Source of the DNA: Toxonevra muliebris
Taxonomy: Eukaryota; Arthropoda; Insecta; Diptera; Pallopteridae
DNA: 64,000 nt
Reading direction: 5' to 3'
Assembly (NCBI GenBank): GCA_963691655.1
Contig: OY829327.1
Span: 82,348,019 to 82,412,018, forward strand
Positions 1-11,889 of this stretch are shown here, one piece after another. Both the position numbers and the translations under genes were made by a program. The notes under the pieces are model-generated. The model had not been told where the DNA came from. It saw only the letters and a program-made list of their open reading frames with translations, and did no database searches. Position 1 is the first letter of the stretch; each line of letters starts with the position of its first letter.

Positions 1-2919
1 CCATGTAAAACTGGGTTTTAAATCATTTTAAATAAGAAAAAAGTGTTTTTGGAATTATTTTTTATTATTTAAAACTTATTTTTACATATTGTTTATAGAA
101 ATTTATTGCGTTATTGCTTTGTCTTCCAAAAGTGGTGAAAAAGTACTTACGAGGGGTCCACGTATGACCATAGATATAGTACATAGATGGACAGGAGTGG
201 AGAGTAATTTTTACTTTATTTGTTAGTGGTTATTAAAGCCATTAAACATTCGTATTCCGCTGATATTTGTGGAAGACGATGAATCACTGCAATCAATTTG
301 AGCGTAGACATTGGTGCTTTGTACCATGAGATCAATCCACTCACAATCCACTTTGCTCAATGGGTTAATGCAATTTTTTAAATTTATAAACTTTTTTACT
401 AAAATGAAATAAATTGTTTCAAATTTATTAGCTTTTATTTCTTCCTTCATAGTCTGACGACGAATCAGATGAGAAAACTATTTCCGTAACTAAATCTTGA
501 CCACTACCAAATGAATGGCTAACATCTCTTACGTGCATTTGTTTTATACTGGAAGTTATTCGTTCCACAGAAAGAAGTGGCTCAAAAGATAGTAATAACC
601 ACGCTAACAAATTCCTATTACACGCTTCTTTAGAAGTTTTTCAGTATTTTCTAATCGACACTTTCTAAATTCCTTATGTCTTCACATGCAATTCAAAAGT
701 TTTCTTTATTATGTTTTTTGTAGACAATGGATTGACACAATTTTTGAATAAATTCCTGGGATGAATTATCAATATTCGAACTTTGATTTTTTGAATTTTG
801 CCCACGTTCGTTATACTGTGCGACAGTTCTGCCTAAGATATTCGTGCTTGCGCGCGAGTGTTCATGATCGTATGTAGCAATGGAATCCATTTTTTGGCAT
901 TAAATTCATTCAGACAACAAAATTTGTCTGTCTGTCTTTTAAAAAAATATTCAATGGCATTTTAAATTTGGCAAGACATGTCTGTATATAAAAAAATAAA
1001 TAAAATATACACATTTTTAATTGTCATTTGCAAGTTTATGGACCCTGCTCATAATATTATGCTGTCGGTGTTGATGATAAAAATTAATTGACTCACTGTA
1101 TGTGCCTGTGCCTATGCTTGCTAGCCACATATACTAAGTGGTTAGTCATTAAAAGTTAGCGAGGGCGATTAAACATTAACCAAAAGAACAAAAACCAAGT
1201 CGGTAAAAATTATAACAAAAATAAAAACTCTTCAAAAAAAAAAAAAAAAAATCCGTGTTTATTGTCGCCATTTTGCTGGGGCAAGCAATAAAGAGAATTG
1301 CTTAGACTGTTAGTTTTTAACTTTTTCGTTTTTGTGAAAATTGAAATTGGTAGAACTCACGCTACGAACACTTTGTTTAAGGCTACCAACCTCCCACTAC
1401 CGCCTGTTTTTATTGATAAGAGAACGTTTGAGTGTGTAGCCTAACCTCAGTGTATGTAATCATTGGCGGCAACGGTGGCAGCAGCAAATTAGCGCCAACT
1501 TTCGTGCAAATAATTTGCGCACCTAATTCGTTTTTACTCTTTACACGTACAGAAATGTATACACATACATACATAATATTTTTTTCAAATTATTAACTGC
1601 GAATTTACATGAAATTTAGCTGTTTTGTTGTTGTAATACCTATGGTATATGTATAGTTTGTTGTATATTTGTGTCAGAATGTTGCGTCTACGTCTCCGAA
1701 AGAAGGAAAAATTGAAAGAAGAGCAGCGATTTTCCCCCACATAGACCCCAGCTCAGTTTCTGTAGCACACATATTTCATAAAGTAAGCACGAACTTTTCA
1801 AAATAAGTGCTTTAACAACAATTTTTTTTTTTTTTTTGGAACAATCAAACTTTTTGCGTTTTTTTTTTGTTTTTTCTGTACTTATTGTTTACGACCTTCA
1901 GTAGCGTGCATGATTCTGGCAATGGTGGCGTTGGGTTTGGGTTTGGCGGTGGTAATGATGGCGGCGTCAAATCCCGAAAACGTGCAAATTATCGAATGTG
2001 ATCAATCATGAATTTGGCTTGTAACTTCTTAACTTGAATGGTTGCAAACAGTGTGCAGGAGCAAAAACATATAAGTGCGCCACACACAATATAAAAATAA
2101 GCTCATTTGATTTATTTACTGAACACCTGCGCCTACATGAGCGCACAATTAAATGTGACGTTGCTGTCGCTATTGGCTGGTGGTATTCAGCCCATACATT
2201 CTTATTTTGGTTGCGGTAGAGAGCATAACTGTTTCAGGCGAGGAAGAATAAGCAGGAGCACCAACTGAGGAAAAAGAATTTTTCTGCATGCAATATTAAA
2301 ATTAAAATAAAGTTATTTTGTGTGATGGTTTGACAAATTGTTGCCTTTTTCTTCTGCAGCATATAGTCAGCGATGTGCACATACTCCTCGAACAGTAACT
2401 GAGAGAATTCGAGTAAACGGTAGTGAAAAAACAAAATTAAAAAAATTTATTTGGTGTACCATAAGAAGTCGGTGTAAGTATAAAAAAAAAAGTTTTGGAA
2501 GTAACGTTCGCTATCTAAAAATGGCATAATAATTAAGGACGCTTTTCTTTCTTTATTCTCATTCTTTTTTTTTTCAGGTAATACTAGAAAAAGCATTAAA
2601 GTCACACACGTTCGCAAAGCTATGTAAATGGAAATATTTGTTACGGAAAGAAAAAGGTTAATATTTTCCATTTTCGACTTTTTTGTGTTATATCTTTTGA
2701 AAAGAAGATTCTTTTTTCATTATCACCCTCATTTCGTTGGAGCAACAGACAATGCACAAAAGGAAAAATATATATGCATATCTTTCTTAGTTGCTAATTT
2801 GGTTGAGCTTTTGTTTAGTATGCCAATATATAAAACACATAAATCAAAAAAGTAGAGAAAAAACCAAATTTGCTTTGTACATTTTTATACTTACATAAAT
2901 ATGTATGTATGCATGTACG
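1..2919. other. AT-rich DNA, no recognised gene
   Basis: I recognise nothing here. Three short reading frames on the minus strand (223-450, 428-610, 693-890) lie close together in three different frames. They could be one decayed coding region with frameshifts, but their translations match no family I know and I do not call them a gene. Several poly-A/T runs (about 1236-1250, 1822-1838, 2566-2576) are present. A pyrimidine tract ending in CAG at about 2346-2360 resembles a splice acceptor but leads into no convincing exon. Confidence 0.5.
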
Positions 2920-2921
2920 TA

Positions 2922-3583
2922 CCCAGCGGTAAATGGAAGCACTAAAATAGCGCTCAACAAGTGCTTGATTGCAAGCACTTAAGTCCACTACAAGCACATG
3001 TGTTCCATATAAATTTTAACATTGCATGTCCTAGGAGACAAGCACTTGTTTAGTGCAGTACTTTTAGCCCTTAACAAGCGCAAGAAAGAATGCGTTAGAT
3101 AAGCACTTCCGCTCATTCATTCGCTGCTTCGTGCTTACTTTAGTTGAAAAAGAGAGGAGAGAGAAAACATATCGAGTATCGATTCATGCATTCATAATTT
3201 TTCATTGCTGCGTCATTTTATTTTATTATTTTCTTTTGCTTTTTTGTTTGTTTTAAACCAAAATATATCTATATACATATATAATTATATTTTTATTTAT
3301 TTTTTATAAAACAATTGCAAAAAAGAAATAAAATAAAACACACACACTTTTCGTGAAATTTCACAACCACCTTACTTCGCTGTTGCGTGAAAACTAACTC
3401 GCTTCGTTTCTCTCTCAGTCAATATTTCGTAGCGTTTCGCTGAACGATACTCGTGTTTATTACTCAATAGTAAACTAAATTTGTTGTTCGCATGGTTGCT
3501 TTACAATTTCCGGTTGAAATGGTGCACTTGCAAGCACTTTTCAAGCACTGAATTTTCAAGCACTTGTCTGAAAAATCGCTGGG
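2922..3583. mobile_element. Non-autonomous TIR element A (CCCAGCG ends, TA target)
   Basis: The ends are CCCAGCG and CGCTGGG, flanked by TA on both sides (2920-2921, 3584-3585), as expected for a TA-inserting DNA transposon. No coding capacity is visible. Both subterminal regions are packed with copies of AAGCACT/AGTGCTT, often as CAAGTGCTTG-like palindromes (left about 2945-3105, right about 3519-3567). A 15-base word ATTGCATGTCCTAGG lies at 3021-3035, about 100 bases from the left end, and recurs at the matching place in the element at 4424-5239. The motif arrays look like transposase-binding sites; that role is inference. The superfamily is not certain. Confidence 0.75.
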
Positions 3584-4045
3584 TAGTCATCTGAAGGCAT
3601 TGTGTGCGTTGGTGTTGCCACGTGCGTAAAGAATATGAAAACAAAAAAGACAGAGTACAAATTATGAATAAAGCTAATAAGTTGATCCACACTTAAGCCA
3701 TATTTATAATTTACTTATTGATTGAAAATATTCTAAAAATAAATTCATTTCGAATTTTGCAAGTCAAACCAAACAAAAAAGGAAATCGTATTGAAATAAT
3801 ATTGAATTTGGGATAAGATTGCTGAGAATAGCTTAGCATTTTCTTCTCCGTAATTTTGAATGCTTTTGCTTCATCAAAAACATTGCGAATACAATGGAAG
3901 TTAATTAATCTATTTTGAGTTAAGCACTTTGAATTTTTCTAATCTAAAATAAAATTCAGATTCAGCGACCCCAAAAACCTAAAATTGGAGGTCTATATTC
4001 AATTTGTTTAAATATACATTTTTTCGATGCGTGAAAAAAGACATT
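3584..4045. other. Spacer between TIR elements, with a GGGTCGCTGA relic
   Basis: This is AT-rich DNA with no gene. On the minus strand around 3958-3976 it carries GGGGTCGCTGAATCTGAA. That is the subterminal word of the CACWGTG-ended family seen at 22509-23500 and 62994-63140, so this is probably a decayed fragment of it. Confidence 0.4.
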
Positions 4046-5311
4046 AGGCGTTTTTATTTTTTAACTCAGAGCACGGAGTAGAGTAGAGCACGAGCACACC
4101 GAGCACGCTCTGATAAGATAACGCTCTGACAACTCTGATTTAATTTTAAAACGCATAGAGCACAAACTGTCAGATAACAGCTATTTATAATTAAGTTTAT
4201 TTTTCAACAAAGTTTTTTTCAATCGTTTTAATTTTTTGTGTGCAAAATGGATAAATTAATTATTCTGAGCCCTTGTTCGCCATTTCAAATAGTTGCAGCA
4301 CTGTCAAAATAATTTTTTCAATCGTGCTCTGCTCAGTCAATTTCTTCTGGGCACGTAGAGCACGCTCTGACCGCGCTCTGATCACAAAAAGAAACACAAT
4401 TACGTGCACTCTGAGTGCTCATACCCAGTTGAACTTTGGATGATCGTAGGAGTAATCATTGAGCGCTTCAAAGCGAGCAATCGATTACTCCCTATTGCTC
4501 CAGAGCTCTTGCATTTTGTACTCCTTTTTAATATTGCATGTCCTAGGGCATGGAGTACTCGTTTTAGCCTCCAAAAGGAGTAATAAAGGAGGACACGATT
4601 ACGAGCATGATATCACTTGCATCTCATAGAAAAACAAAACTCCGAAATAGTTCCTTACAAAATTTATGACGCCAAAGGCTAGTTGTCTAAACCGCCAGGA
4701 AGCATTAAACGACGCGCTTACAAACTGAGCCACACAAGCAAATTTGTTGTCAGTGAATTTTGTTTCTTTTACTCTTGCAATGATTCTAGTATTAGTTACT
4801 GATTTTTAACCCGTTAAAGCACACGGTTTTAAAGAAAATAAAAACCCCAATTGCACAGAAATTTTTTTGGCTTAAATCATTATCAGCAGAATGAAAAACT
4901 AAATAAAATATTAAGCTGTGTGACTATAAGTAATTTCAATTTTTCGAGGTGGGTTAAAATATATCACACTATGTATAAAAAGATATACGGGTCAGTTTTT
5001 ACCCTACCTACCGCAAAAGGTTAACTGGGCAAGAAAGAGTAAGATATACAAATTTGAACTACTCAATCAGGCTGTCTTTGTTTATCATTATTTCTAAAAA
5101 TAGACCACATAAAATAATGAAACTGTGTTAGTGAAATCCAAAAATTTTGTTACTGTATTGGAGTTGCTCGTTTATCCCTCCTTTTGGAGTAATGAAATCA
5201 TTAATCGTTTGAGGAGTACTCACTGTTTGTGCAACTGGGTAGTTAAAAAGAAACACGATTACGTTTTTTGACAACTCGTGCTCTGTTCAGAGCTAATAAA
5301 GAAAAACGCCT
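4046..5311. mobile_element. TIR element C with GAGCAC arrays, interrupted by element B
   Basis: The left end starts AGGCGTTTTTATTTTTTAAC and then CAGAGCACG. The right end, read on the minus strand from 5311, gives AGGCGTTTTTCTTTATTAGC and then CAGAGCACG. The inner flanks hold many AGAGCAC/GTGCTCT words (about 4070-4110, 4323-4385, 5277-5290). There is no coding sequence. Element B sits inside it at 4424-5239. About 19 bases (AAAAAGAAACACAATTACG, with one change) occur on both sides of B, at about 4387 and 5245, so some local duplication preceded or accompanied insertion. The exact outer boundary and TSD are unclear. Confidence 0.6.
4424..5239. mobile_element. Non-autonomous TIR element B (CCCAGTTG ends, TA target)
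   Basis: The ends are CCCAGTTG and CAACTGGG, flanked by TA at 4422-4423 and 5240-5241. It shares the end type and the core word ATTGCATGTCCTAGG (4533-4547) with element A. Its subterminal arrays differ, being GGAGTA/TACTCC (about 4445-4590 and 5180-5221). The interior from about 4680 to 5160 is homologous to 21600-22090 in a TIR element with different ends. That interior begins with a minus-strand tRNA-like A box (GTGGCTCAGTTTGTAAGCGC, near 4712-4732) but has only a poor B box. No transposase is encoded. Confidence 0.75.
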
Positions 5312-6052
5312 TTTGAAGGAAACTACCACTACCGTTTTATATACTAATTTGTTGTTGTTTTTTCTCATTGTAACTAGTCAGCATAACCGTTCGTTATTGA
5401 AAGTCCTAGTACATGATGGTGTGTGTTTGAATCAGGCCCTATTAAATTTTTATAATGATTACAAAATCAAATTGAAAAGCCAAAACTTAGCATTTGCATA
5501 AACACTATACTAATTTTTAGACGTTTGGAACCACAGCGGATTTAATGAGCTGTTCCATAATATTAAAATAAACCAATTATTTACAATTCAAAAAATACTA
5601 CTTCCGCCCTTAAGGAAAGTAAATAATATATTTCATACACTAAAGTCGTTGGTGAAGGCGTGACTATTGCCCGATGCTGACAGAACAATTGTTAAAGAGG
5701 ATATTGGTAATTTGCTTTAGAATTTCCTTTCATGTCACTCGTTAAAAATTTCACTTATATCGTTAGCACCACGCCCACTTAACAAAATTTAAAAATTAAG
5801 AAAAAATTATGTATGTAATAATTTAAAGAAGAAACTGTATACTGGGTTTATTGCAGCTTCGTGGAGGATGTTTTGAAAATTTCACTGGTTCTTACCGTTA
5901 GAAAAATTATGACTGTAGTCCCAAGACATACTACGATTATTTTGTTTAACCAACACTTCGGAAAATGGCGCACCGCCAAAATTTGTTTTCAATAATTTAG
6001 GACCTTTTTTTTTGGAAAAATAACATTACAAATTTGGGGAAAAAGTAACCAA
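5312..6052. other. No recognised feature
   Basis: This is AT-rich, non-coding DNA. I see no TIR pair, RNA gene or usable open frame. Confidence 0.4.
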
Positions 6053-6490
6053 CTAGTATGCTCTGTGGAGATTGTTGTTTGATAGAAGAACCAATTTTCC
6101 ACCACTCTCGCTCACATTTCGACCTGAACGTTGGCAATTTCGCGTTTGATATTGTCTTTGAGCTCGTCTAAAGTTGCTGGCTTGTTGGCATAGACCAGTG
6201 ACTTGATATAGCCCCACAAAAAAGAAATCCAATGACGTTAGATGGCATGAACGAGGCGGCCATTCCACCGGACCATTTCTCGAGATAACACGTTCACCGA
6301 ATTCGCCTTTCAATAAATCGATTGTGACGCGTGCTGTGTGGCTAGTGGCACCGTCTTGTTGAAACCACATATCGTTGATGTCAAGTTCATCCAATTCTGG
6401 CCACAAATAATCGTCCAGCATAATACGGTAGCGCTCTCCATTGACGGTAACATGACGTTCGTTTTCGCTGTAAACGAACCCGTGGTGGTC
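6053..6490 (-). pseudogene. Mariner-superfamily transposase C-terminal remnant, DD41D type
   Basis: The minus-strand frame reads HVTVNGERYRIMLDDYLWPE, then MWFQQDGATSHTAR and NGPVEWPPRSCHLTSLDFF. These are the second and third catalytic regions of a Tc1/mariner transposase. I count 41 residues between the D of QQDG and the D of TSLD, the DD41D spacing. One extra T in the T-run after LDFF shifts the frame; the next frame continues as LWGYIKSLVYANKPATLDEL to about residue VQVEM before a TGA. The N-terminal half with the HTH region and the first D is absent. The next element begins about 100 bases upstream, but no matching N-terminal part appears beyond it. No TIRs were found. Confidence 0.85.
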
Positions 6491-6591
6491 ATATGACCCA
6501 AATCGAATTTCATTCATTAAATGTAATGCTTGCACTACACCCACAATAAATTTGAACTCAATATCTTAAAAAATTCTGTGTTTTATTAATA

Positions 6592-7873
6592 AAGCGCGGT
6601 TCACCCAAACTGGAACGCAGGAAAGTTGCTGTATCTTTTTAACCAGAACACTCACAATAACAAATAATGCATTAAATGATAAATTTAATATTGTGTTTTA
6701 ATACTATAATTTAAAAAGATTTAAATTTCTTTGTTGTGCAAAAAGTTCCGGGTATTCCTTTTAATGGACCCCATCAACCTTTGAACATCCGCTCTGGATA
6801 ATTTTGCGGCTATTTGGTTCCATTTTAGTAACATTGAATTCATATTTTTGACAATATCTGTAATAGCCCAGTATTTTTCGATAGGTCGAAGCTGGGGGCA
6901 ATTGGGTGGATTCATATATTTGGGCACTACATCTACTTTATTTGTCTGATATCAATCCATGGTTTTCTTAGAGTAGTGGCAACTGGCTAAATCAGGCCAA
7001 AACTTCACAGGCGAATGGTGGTGACGAACAAATGGCAATAGTCGTTTCGAAAGGCACTCTTTGCTGTAAATATCAGACGTCATAGAAGAGGATGTCACAA
7101 ATGCCCTGGATTTGAGACCACAGCTGCAAATAGCCTGCCACACCATTGCTTTCTTTGCAAATTTATCCATTTTTATGTACTTGAATTTTGAGGGTACATT
7201 ACCACGATTCGTTGCCATATAAAATTTTTGACCTGGAAGCTGTTTAAGATCAAATTTCACGTATGATTCCTCATCCACAATAATGTATCCATTGAATTTG
7301 GTCAAAACATTATCATAAAGAAGACGAGCACGTTTTTTGGCCAGCAAATTCTGTTTGTCTGTTCTATTTGGATATTTTATAGCACGATAGCACTTTAGCC
7401 CAGCTTTTATGCGTATTCATCCAGCAGTACTTTTGCTGGTATTGAATTTTTTGGCACGATCGCTATCCGATAGTCCGGGATTGCTTTTGATGGACCTCAA
7501 GATCTTTGCCTTTGCCTTTAATTTTAGGTTGGTGGTTCCCGTTTTGTTCACAACTTTTTTAGCTCTTTCAACACTAAGAGTTTCTTTATATCGTTTTATA
7601 ACTCTACATACCGTTCTTTTTGAGATATTTAACACTTTCGCAATGTTTGAACCAGACCACGACGGATTTTCAATAAATTTGTTCACAATCATTTTTCTAT
7701 TTGCAGCTTCCATTGTGCACACAATCACCAACTTGCGATCAATTAATATGAAAATTTATCAACTAACGATAACGGTATTGTAAACAAATCCCTGTAAACA
7801 ATTTGTTGTTCTTATGACTAGGGGCGACGTGGTGACCACAACAAAGCGTGCCAATTTGGGGTGAACCGCGCTT
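6592..7873. mobile_element. Tc1/mariner DD37E element, both ends present
   Basis: The left end is AAGCGCGGTTCACCC and the right end, on the minus strand, is AAGCGCGGTTCACCCCAAA. Each is flanked by TA (6590-6591 and 7874-7875). The length of about 1.28 kb suits a single-gene Tc1/mariner element. The transposase lies on the minus strand and is broken by nonsense codons, so this copy is complete in outline but inactive. Its protein resembles those at 31488-32461 and 38838-39690, though the TIRs differ. Confidence 0.88.
6721..7731 (-). pseudogene. DD37E Tc1/mariner transposase with two in-frame stops
   Basis: One minus-strand frame runs through the whole interval. In order it shows an N-terminal helix-turn-helix (MIVNKFIENPSWSGSNIAKV with KRTVCRVIKRY), the first catalytic D in YIIVDEESYV, the second in KFWPDLASCHY, and the E in PNCPQLRPIEKYW. 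I count 37 residues between the second D and the E. A TGA follows KSTAG, where related proteins usually have Arg, and a second TGA follows KKTMD, where Trp is expected. No frameshift was seen. The first Met may be the one of MEAANRK, a few codons inside. The family cuts and pastes DNA at TA sites; this copy cannot make full protein. Confidence 0.88.
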
Positions 7874-7875
7874 TA

Positions 7876-9494
7876 GATAAAATTGTTATGTCCTTAATGG
7901 AAAACCCTTTACATGAGCACGAACGATACACAAAACAGGGCGCAAACTGCCACACAGGTAGACTTCCAAGTAACATTAGAGTGTGACGTCATGTCCGTTT
8001 TATTTTTCCCAGAGACGCCTACCACTGATTTCTGTGCGCCTGGTATTTTCAGTCTCTTAGAAATTGCTATTGTATGAGAGAGAGGTTCAAATGGCGCCAA
8101 AAAACATGGAATTTCTCACTACCTAAATAATAATCCCGAAATTGTTGCATAGTGATGGCCGAAGAACCGAAGCAGATTCCGAATATTCGGTCGGACACTA
8201 CTACCTATGATCTAACAAATACTATGTGATGCCACATTGTTGCTTATTGTGGTAAAAAGTTGTAAAACTTATAGCTTATTAGTACCTTATTTTAAAGTAG
8301 ATAGTTTACAGAATATGATATTTTTTTCACCCGGTGCAAATCGGAACTTCTTTTCTAATCCATAAAAAAAATAAAATGCAGAAAAAATTTATATTTTTCC
8401 AACGCATTTTTAGGTTCCTATACCTAAAAATGCTCAATTAATGTTTCATCATACCCGTTGATAGCGTATAGTTTTTTGTTTAATATGAGACCAAAAGTTA
8501 AGGTCTACCTTTAATATTCGCTAAGTTATTACATTTTATGTATAGCACCCTTTGATCAATCTTAATATTATCGACTGGATATTGCAACTTTCGACGCTCG
8601 CACTGTCAGATCCTTCGCTTAATTATAATGTTCTAAGTATGGGATATGACGAGGAATTGGATGGAGAGTCAAACCAATACTTTTGGATTCAAACCAAGCT
8701 AGTCGATTTTTTAAATCTTAGTGAAGCATTGTATGTTTATGAAATGGCATCCAAAAAAAATAGAGAAAAGTTTAAAATTAAAATGGAGCAATCATAAATA
8801 AATGACAAATAGAAATGGCAAACAGGAATTAAAAACACAAGTAAATAAATAAATGAAAAAAACAGAAAATCAAACAAGCCAATATACATTTGTACGTAAA
8901 TACAAACTCTTAAATACATACATACACGTATACACTCACACACAAATAGAAAATGTAATACGAAATACAAATACTCAAATTCACTATCCTCGTCGTTGTA
9001 GTGCTTACATGACTTTTAGCCTGCGGACAGATGGACGAACGGACGAACGGATCCAGATTCTGATTCGCATGCATTTTAACACAATCTCGATGAATTGCGG
9101 GTAACATTTCGTTCTTAGTATTTTTTTAAAACTTTGCTTTTTTTACAATTAACATTTATTTATACGCTCCTGTTTTTGTTATTTTCGTTATTTGTTTGCA
9201 TAATTTTTTATGCCAATTTTTTTTTGGACACAAACACCCACAAATAAATTTACAATACCGGAGTATGTAATATGTAATATTTATTTTTTATCATGAGCAA
9301 CTATAATAATAAGGGGGGAAGGGAAATTTATCCCCAAAAAGCCTCCCCTAGGACTTGCCAGTGTGTACGAGTATATCTAAAGTATTTGGTAATGCATACC
9401 AGTGATGATATTTGTGATTGTTTAATACAATTTGAAGTTCGAAAAAGTTCATTGGTACCAACACACCAGTTTTGATGCATTTGCACTGCGGATA
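7876..9494. other. No recognised element; one unplaced small ORF
   Basis: Mostly AT-rich DNA. At 8552-8797 (+) an 81-codon frame contains GYDEELDGESNQYFW and TKLVDFLNLSEALYVYEMAS. Its composition is more protein-like than that of its neighbours. I do not recognise it; it could be a piece of an unknown gene or a decayed transposon. A stretch near 8150-8190 (GTGATGGCCGAAGAACCGA) resembles a hAT-type end, but no partner was found. Confidence 0.35.
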
Positions 9495-9496
9495 TA

Positions 9497-9744
9497 TCGC
9501 TCATTTACTAAAAGACTGTCATAACTCAAAAAACGCGATTTTGCTTAAAAAGCGTTTAAAGTTTTCAATTGACTCCCACTTGGCAGAAAAAAAATAAGAA
9601 ATCTTATAATTCTCACGCGCAGAGTATACAATATATTAATATGAAATTTTTACATAATATGAAGCGTGATTCATTCATAATTCTGCATCATTAACCCAAA
9701 AATCGTGTTTTATGACTTATGACAGTCTTTTAGTAAATGAGCGA
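9497..9744. mobile_element. 248-bp MITE with ~50-bp TIRs, TA target
   Basis: The left arm begins TCGCTCATTTACTAAAAGAC and continues TGTCATAA. The right arm read on the minus strand gives the same sequence for about 35 bases, then similar bases to about 50. TA flanks both ends (9495-9496, 9745-9746). No coding sequence. The size and structure are those of a Tc1/mariner-type MITE; the parent family is unknown. Confidence 0.75.
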
Positions 9745-9746
9745 TA

Positions 9747-11280
9747 TTTTCTTAGTTTTTTTCGTTAAAAATTTGTATGTATTGTTCACAATCAATTCTG
9801 CTAGTTTGTGAATAATTTTTTAAAAATATTTATTTTAAATTTTAGTTTCAAATGTTATTCCTTTTAATACTATGATGCCCAATGGAGTCATTTTGACTCT
9901 TCGAGTGTCCTTAGATGGGCTCTTAAAATAATTCGAATAATGCAAAAACCGGTTAATCAAATATTCGGTTAGTAACCGTTTGTACGAATACTAGCCTATT
10001 AATAATATCCGACTAGTCGCTCAGCTTCAACTAAGCTATTAAAAATTGAACCGAATAGACTTACAAAATAGACTAGTCGAACACTTTCGTTTTTTGAAAG
10101 TTTTAGCTGTCAAAAAAAATTTGGAATTTTTGTCTCGAGTAAAAACTGAGATGACGTAAAGCAAAAATCCGAGGGCGAGAGACAAGCTACGTGCTTCATA
10201 TGCGGAGCAGTCTTGCGCTACAACTGCTTCACATCATCTCTGTGAAACTGCGGAAATTGTTTGCAAATACATACATTTAATACATAGCTTGAAAATATTA
10301 ATATATCCTTTTAGCGAGAATTTAATATTCTTAGAGCCATTTAGTGGCGAGGGTCTTGAAGTGGAAACCGGTTTCGCTTCATGAAAGAAATGGATTTAAA
10401 TTAATTACTCTATACAACAGTGAAGGCAAGACATTTATACAATAAAAAAATTCATTTTTTGTAGAGAAGAAAATTTCCTTAACCCTCTCCTTCTCAGATT
10501 TCTGATTGACAAAAAAACAAAACGGAATTGATTAATATTGGCGAAAAAATCATAAACTGATTTAAAAACCAAAAAAAAATTAATGAGGTTGGTTTTATGA
10601 AGTGGGAAAGTTTAAACGCCTAAAATTATTTGTTGTTAAATGATATTTTTATCAATTTGTTTTAAGTAATTAAATATATTATATAAAAAACTCAAATTCC
10701 CAACTATCAAAAGCTAGTTTTTCCATCTGGATAGTAGGACGGAAAGTATTTTATTTATTTTTTTCACTTTTATCTCAAATACAATCAAAATAATTAATTT
10801 TCCTATTTTTCACAAATTTTTTACTTTGACTGTCGCTAACTTCTGTAATACGTATCATAGCTTATAACTGATTTTTTGAAAGCTTGAAAGCTTCCCTAAA
10901 CGATATGATAAAATGTAGCAACAGAAAACTGTTATGGTGGCAATTTTATCCTTTTTGGTGAAGGCCGTCTAGAGGCGGGCTTGGGAACTAGAGGGTTAAA
11001 TTTGTTTTTGAGTAAATTTTGATTGAAGACTCGTTTATATCGTCAATTTTTCCTTGCGCAAAGTAAATTTTGCATGCAATTGAACAGCGTAAATTTCCAT
11101 TTTGCATGCAAAGTTTATTATTTGTGTTTCGAAACTTTTAATGAAAGTGAATTTACAATTCATTGCTTTGAAGTTTTCTAATAACATATTTGTATCACTT
11201 TTGTTGTTGAGAAATTAAAGTTTTCAACCGGAACTAATGTAAAATTTACTCAAAAGTATATGACCAATATTTTCTGTAGG
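9747..11280. other. No recognised feature
   Basis: AT-rich DNA. A patch at about 9940-10095 is rich in short CGAATA/TATTCG-type and ACTAGTC words, but I could not pair ends. No gene seen. Confidence 0.35.
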
Positions 11281-11293
11281 AGTAACGCGCGAA

Positions 11294-11616
11294 GTGGTCG
11301 CTGTAGCCTAGTGGTTAGTGTGTTGAACTGCTACGCAGAGGTGCCCGAGTTCATATCTCGGCACGCTCAAAAAAAAAAAAATCAAAAATAGAAAATAAAA
11401 ATTTTTCTACATGGCACCACCTCTTGGCTGGCAATGCCAAACCTTCAAGAGTAAAAAAAACGCCTATAAAAAGCTTTTCACTTCGCCGTTCGGATTCGGC
11501 ATAAAACTGTGGGTCCCTTCCATTCGTGTATAAATATAACTCACACAACATGAATGGATGTGAAAAGCTCGGCCTTGGCCCTCCATGGGCTGTTGTGCCA
11601 TAATAGTAGTAGTAGT
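11294..11616 (+). mobile_element. tRNA-derived SINE with (TAG)n tail and 13-bp TSD
   Basis: The insertion is flanked by a perfect direct repeat AGTAACGCGCGAA (11281-11293 and 11617-11629). The head carries a polymerase III A box (TAGCCTAGTGGTTAGTGTG) and a degenerate B box (GAGTTCATATCTCGG), so it is tRNA-like. The body from about 11475 (CTTCGCCGTTCGGATTCGGC, then GGGTCCCTTCCATTCG) resembles LINE-type 3' ends that recur in fly genomes; that link is from memory. It ends in about six TAG units. A poly-A tract at about 11369-11382 joins head and body. A related copy lies at 37168-37325. Confidence 0.85.
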
Positions 11617-11889
11617 AGTAACGCGCGAAAAAAAGAAATAATTGAATTTCGTACTATGTCGACTACATTGCATTCATATATATCCCATAGCATCGGGAAA
11701 CACAAATGTCAAATCAAATGGTTGCTTTCGCTCTTCACTGTGAACGTTCCCTTTACTTGTGTCGCGCATTTGATCGAAATGGGCCAAAATTTAAATTGAA
11801 ACAAAAACGTAAAAATAACTATATAATTCTAGTTTTTTTTACGTGCAATAGCTTTGCGTAAGAAAAAATGACTTAAACTTATGAAATAA

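Noticed and set aside
223..890. A decayed gene made of three neighbouring minus-strand ORFs
   Set aside because: The three translations lie in three frames and match no family I know; coding character is not demonstrable by eye.
2346..2425. Host exon after a strong pyrimidine tract and CAG
   Set aside because: The following open frame is short and of no recognisable composition, and no matching donor or neighbouring exon is convincing.
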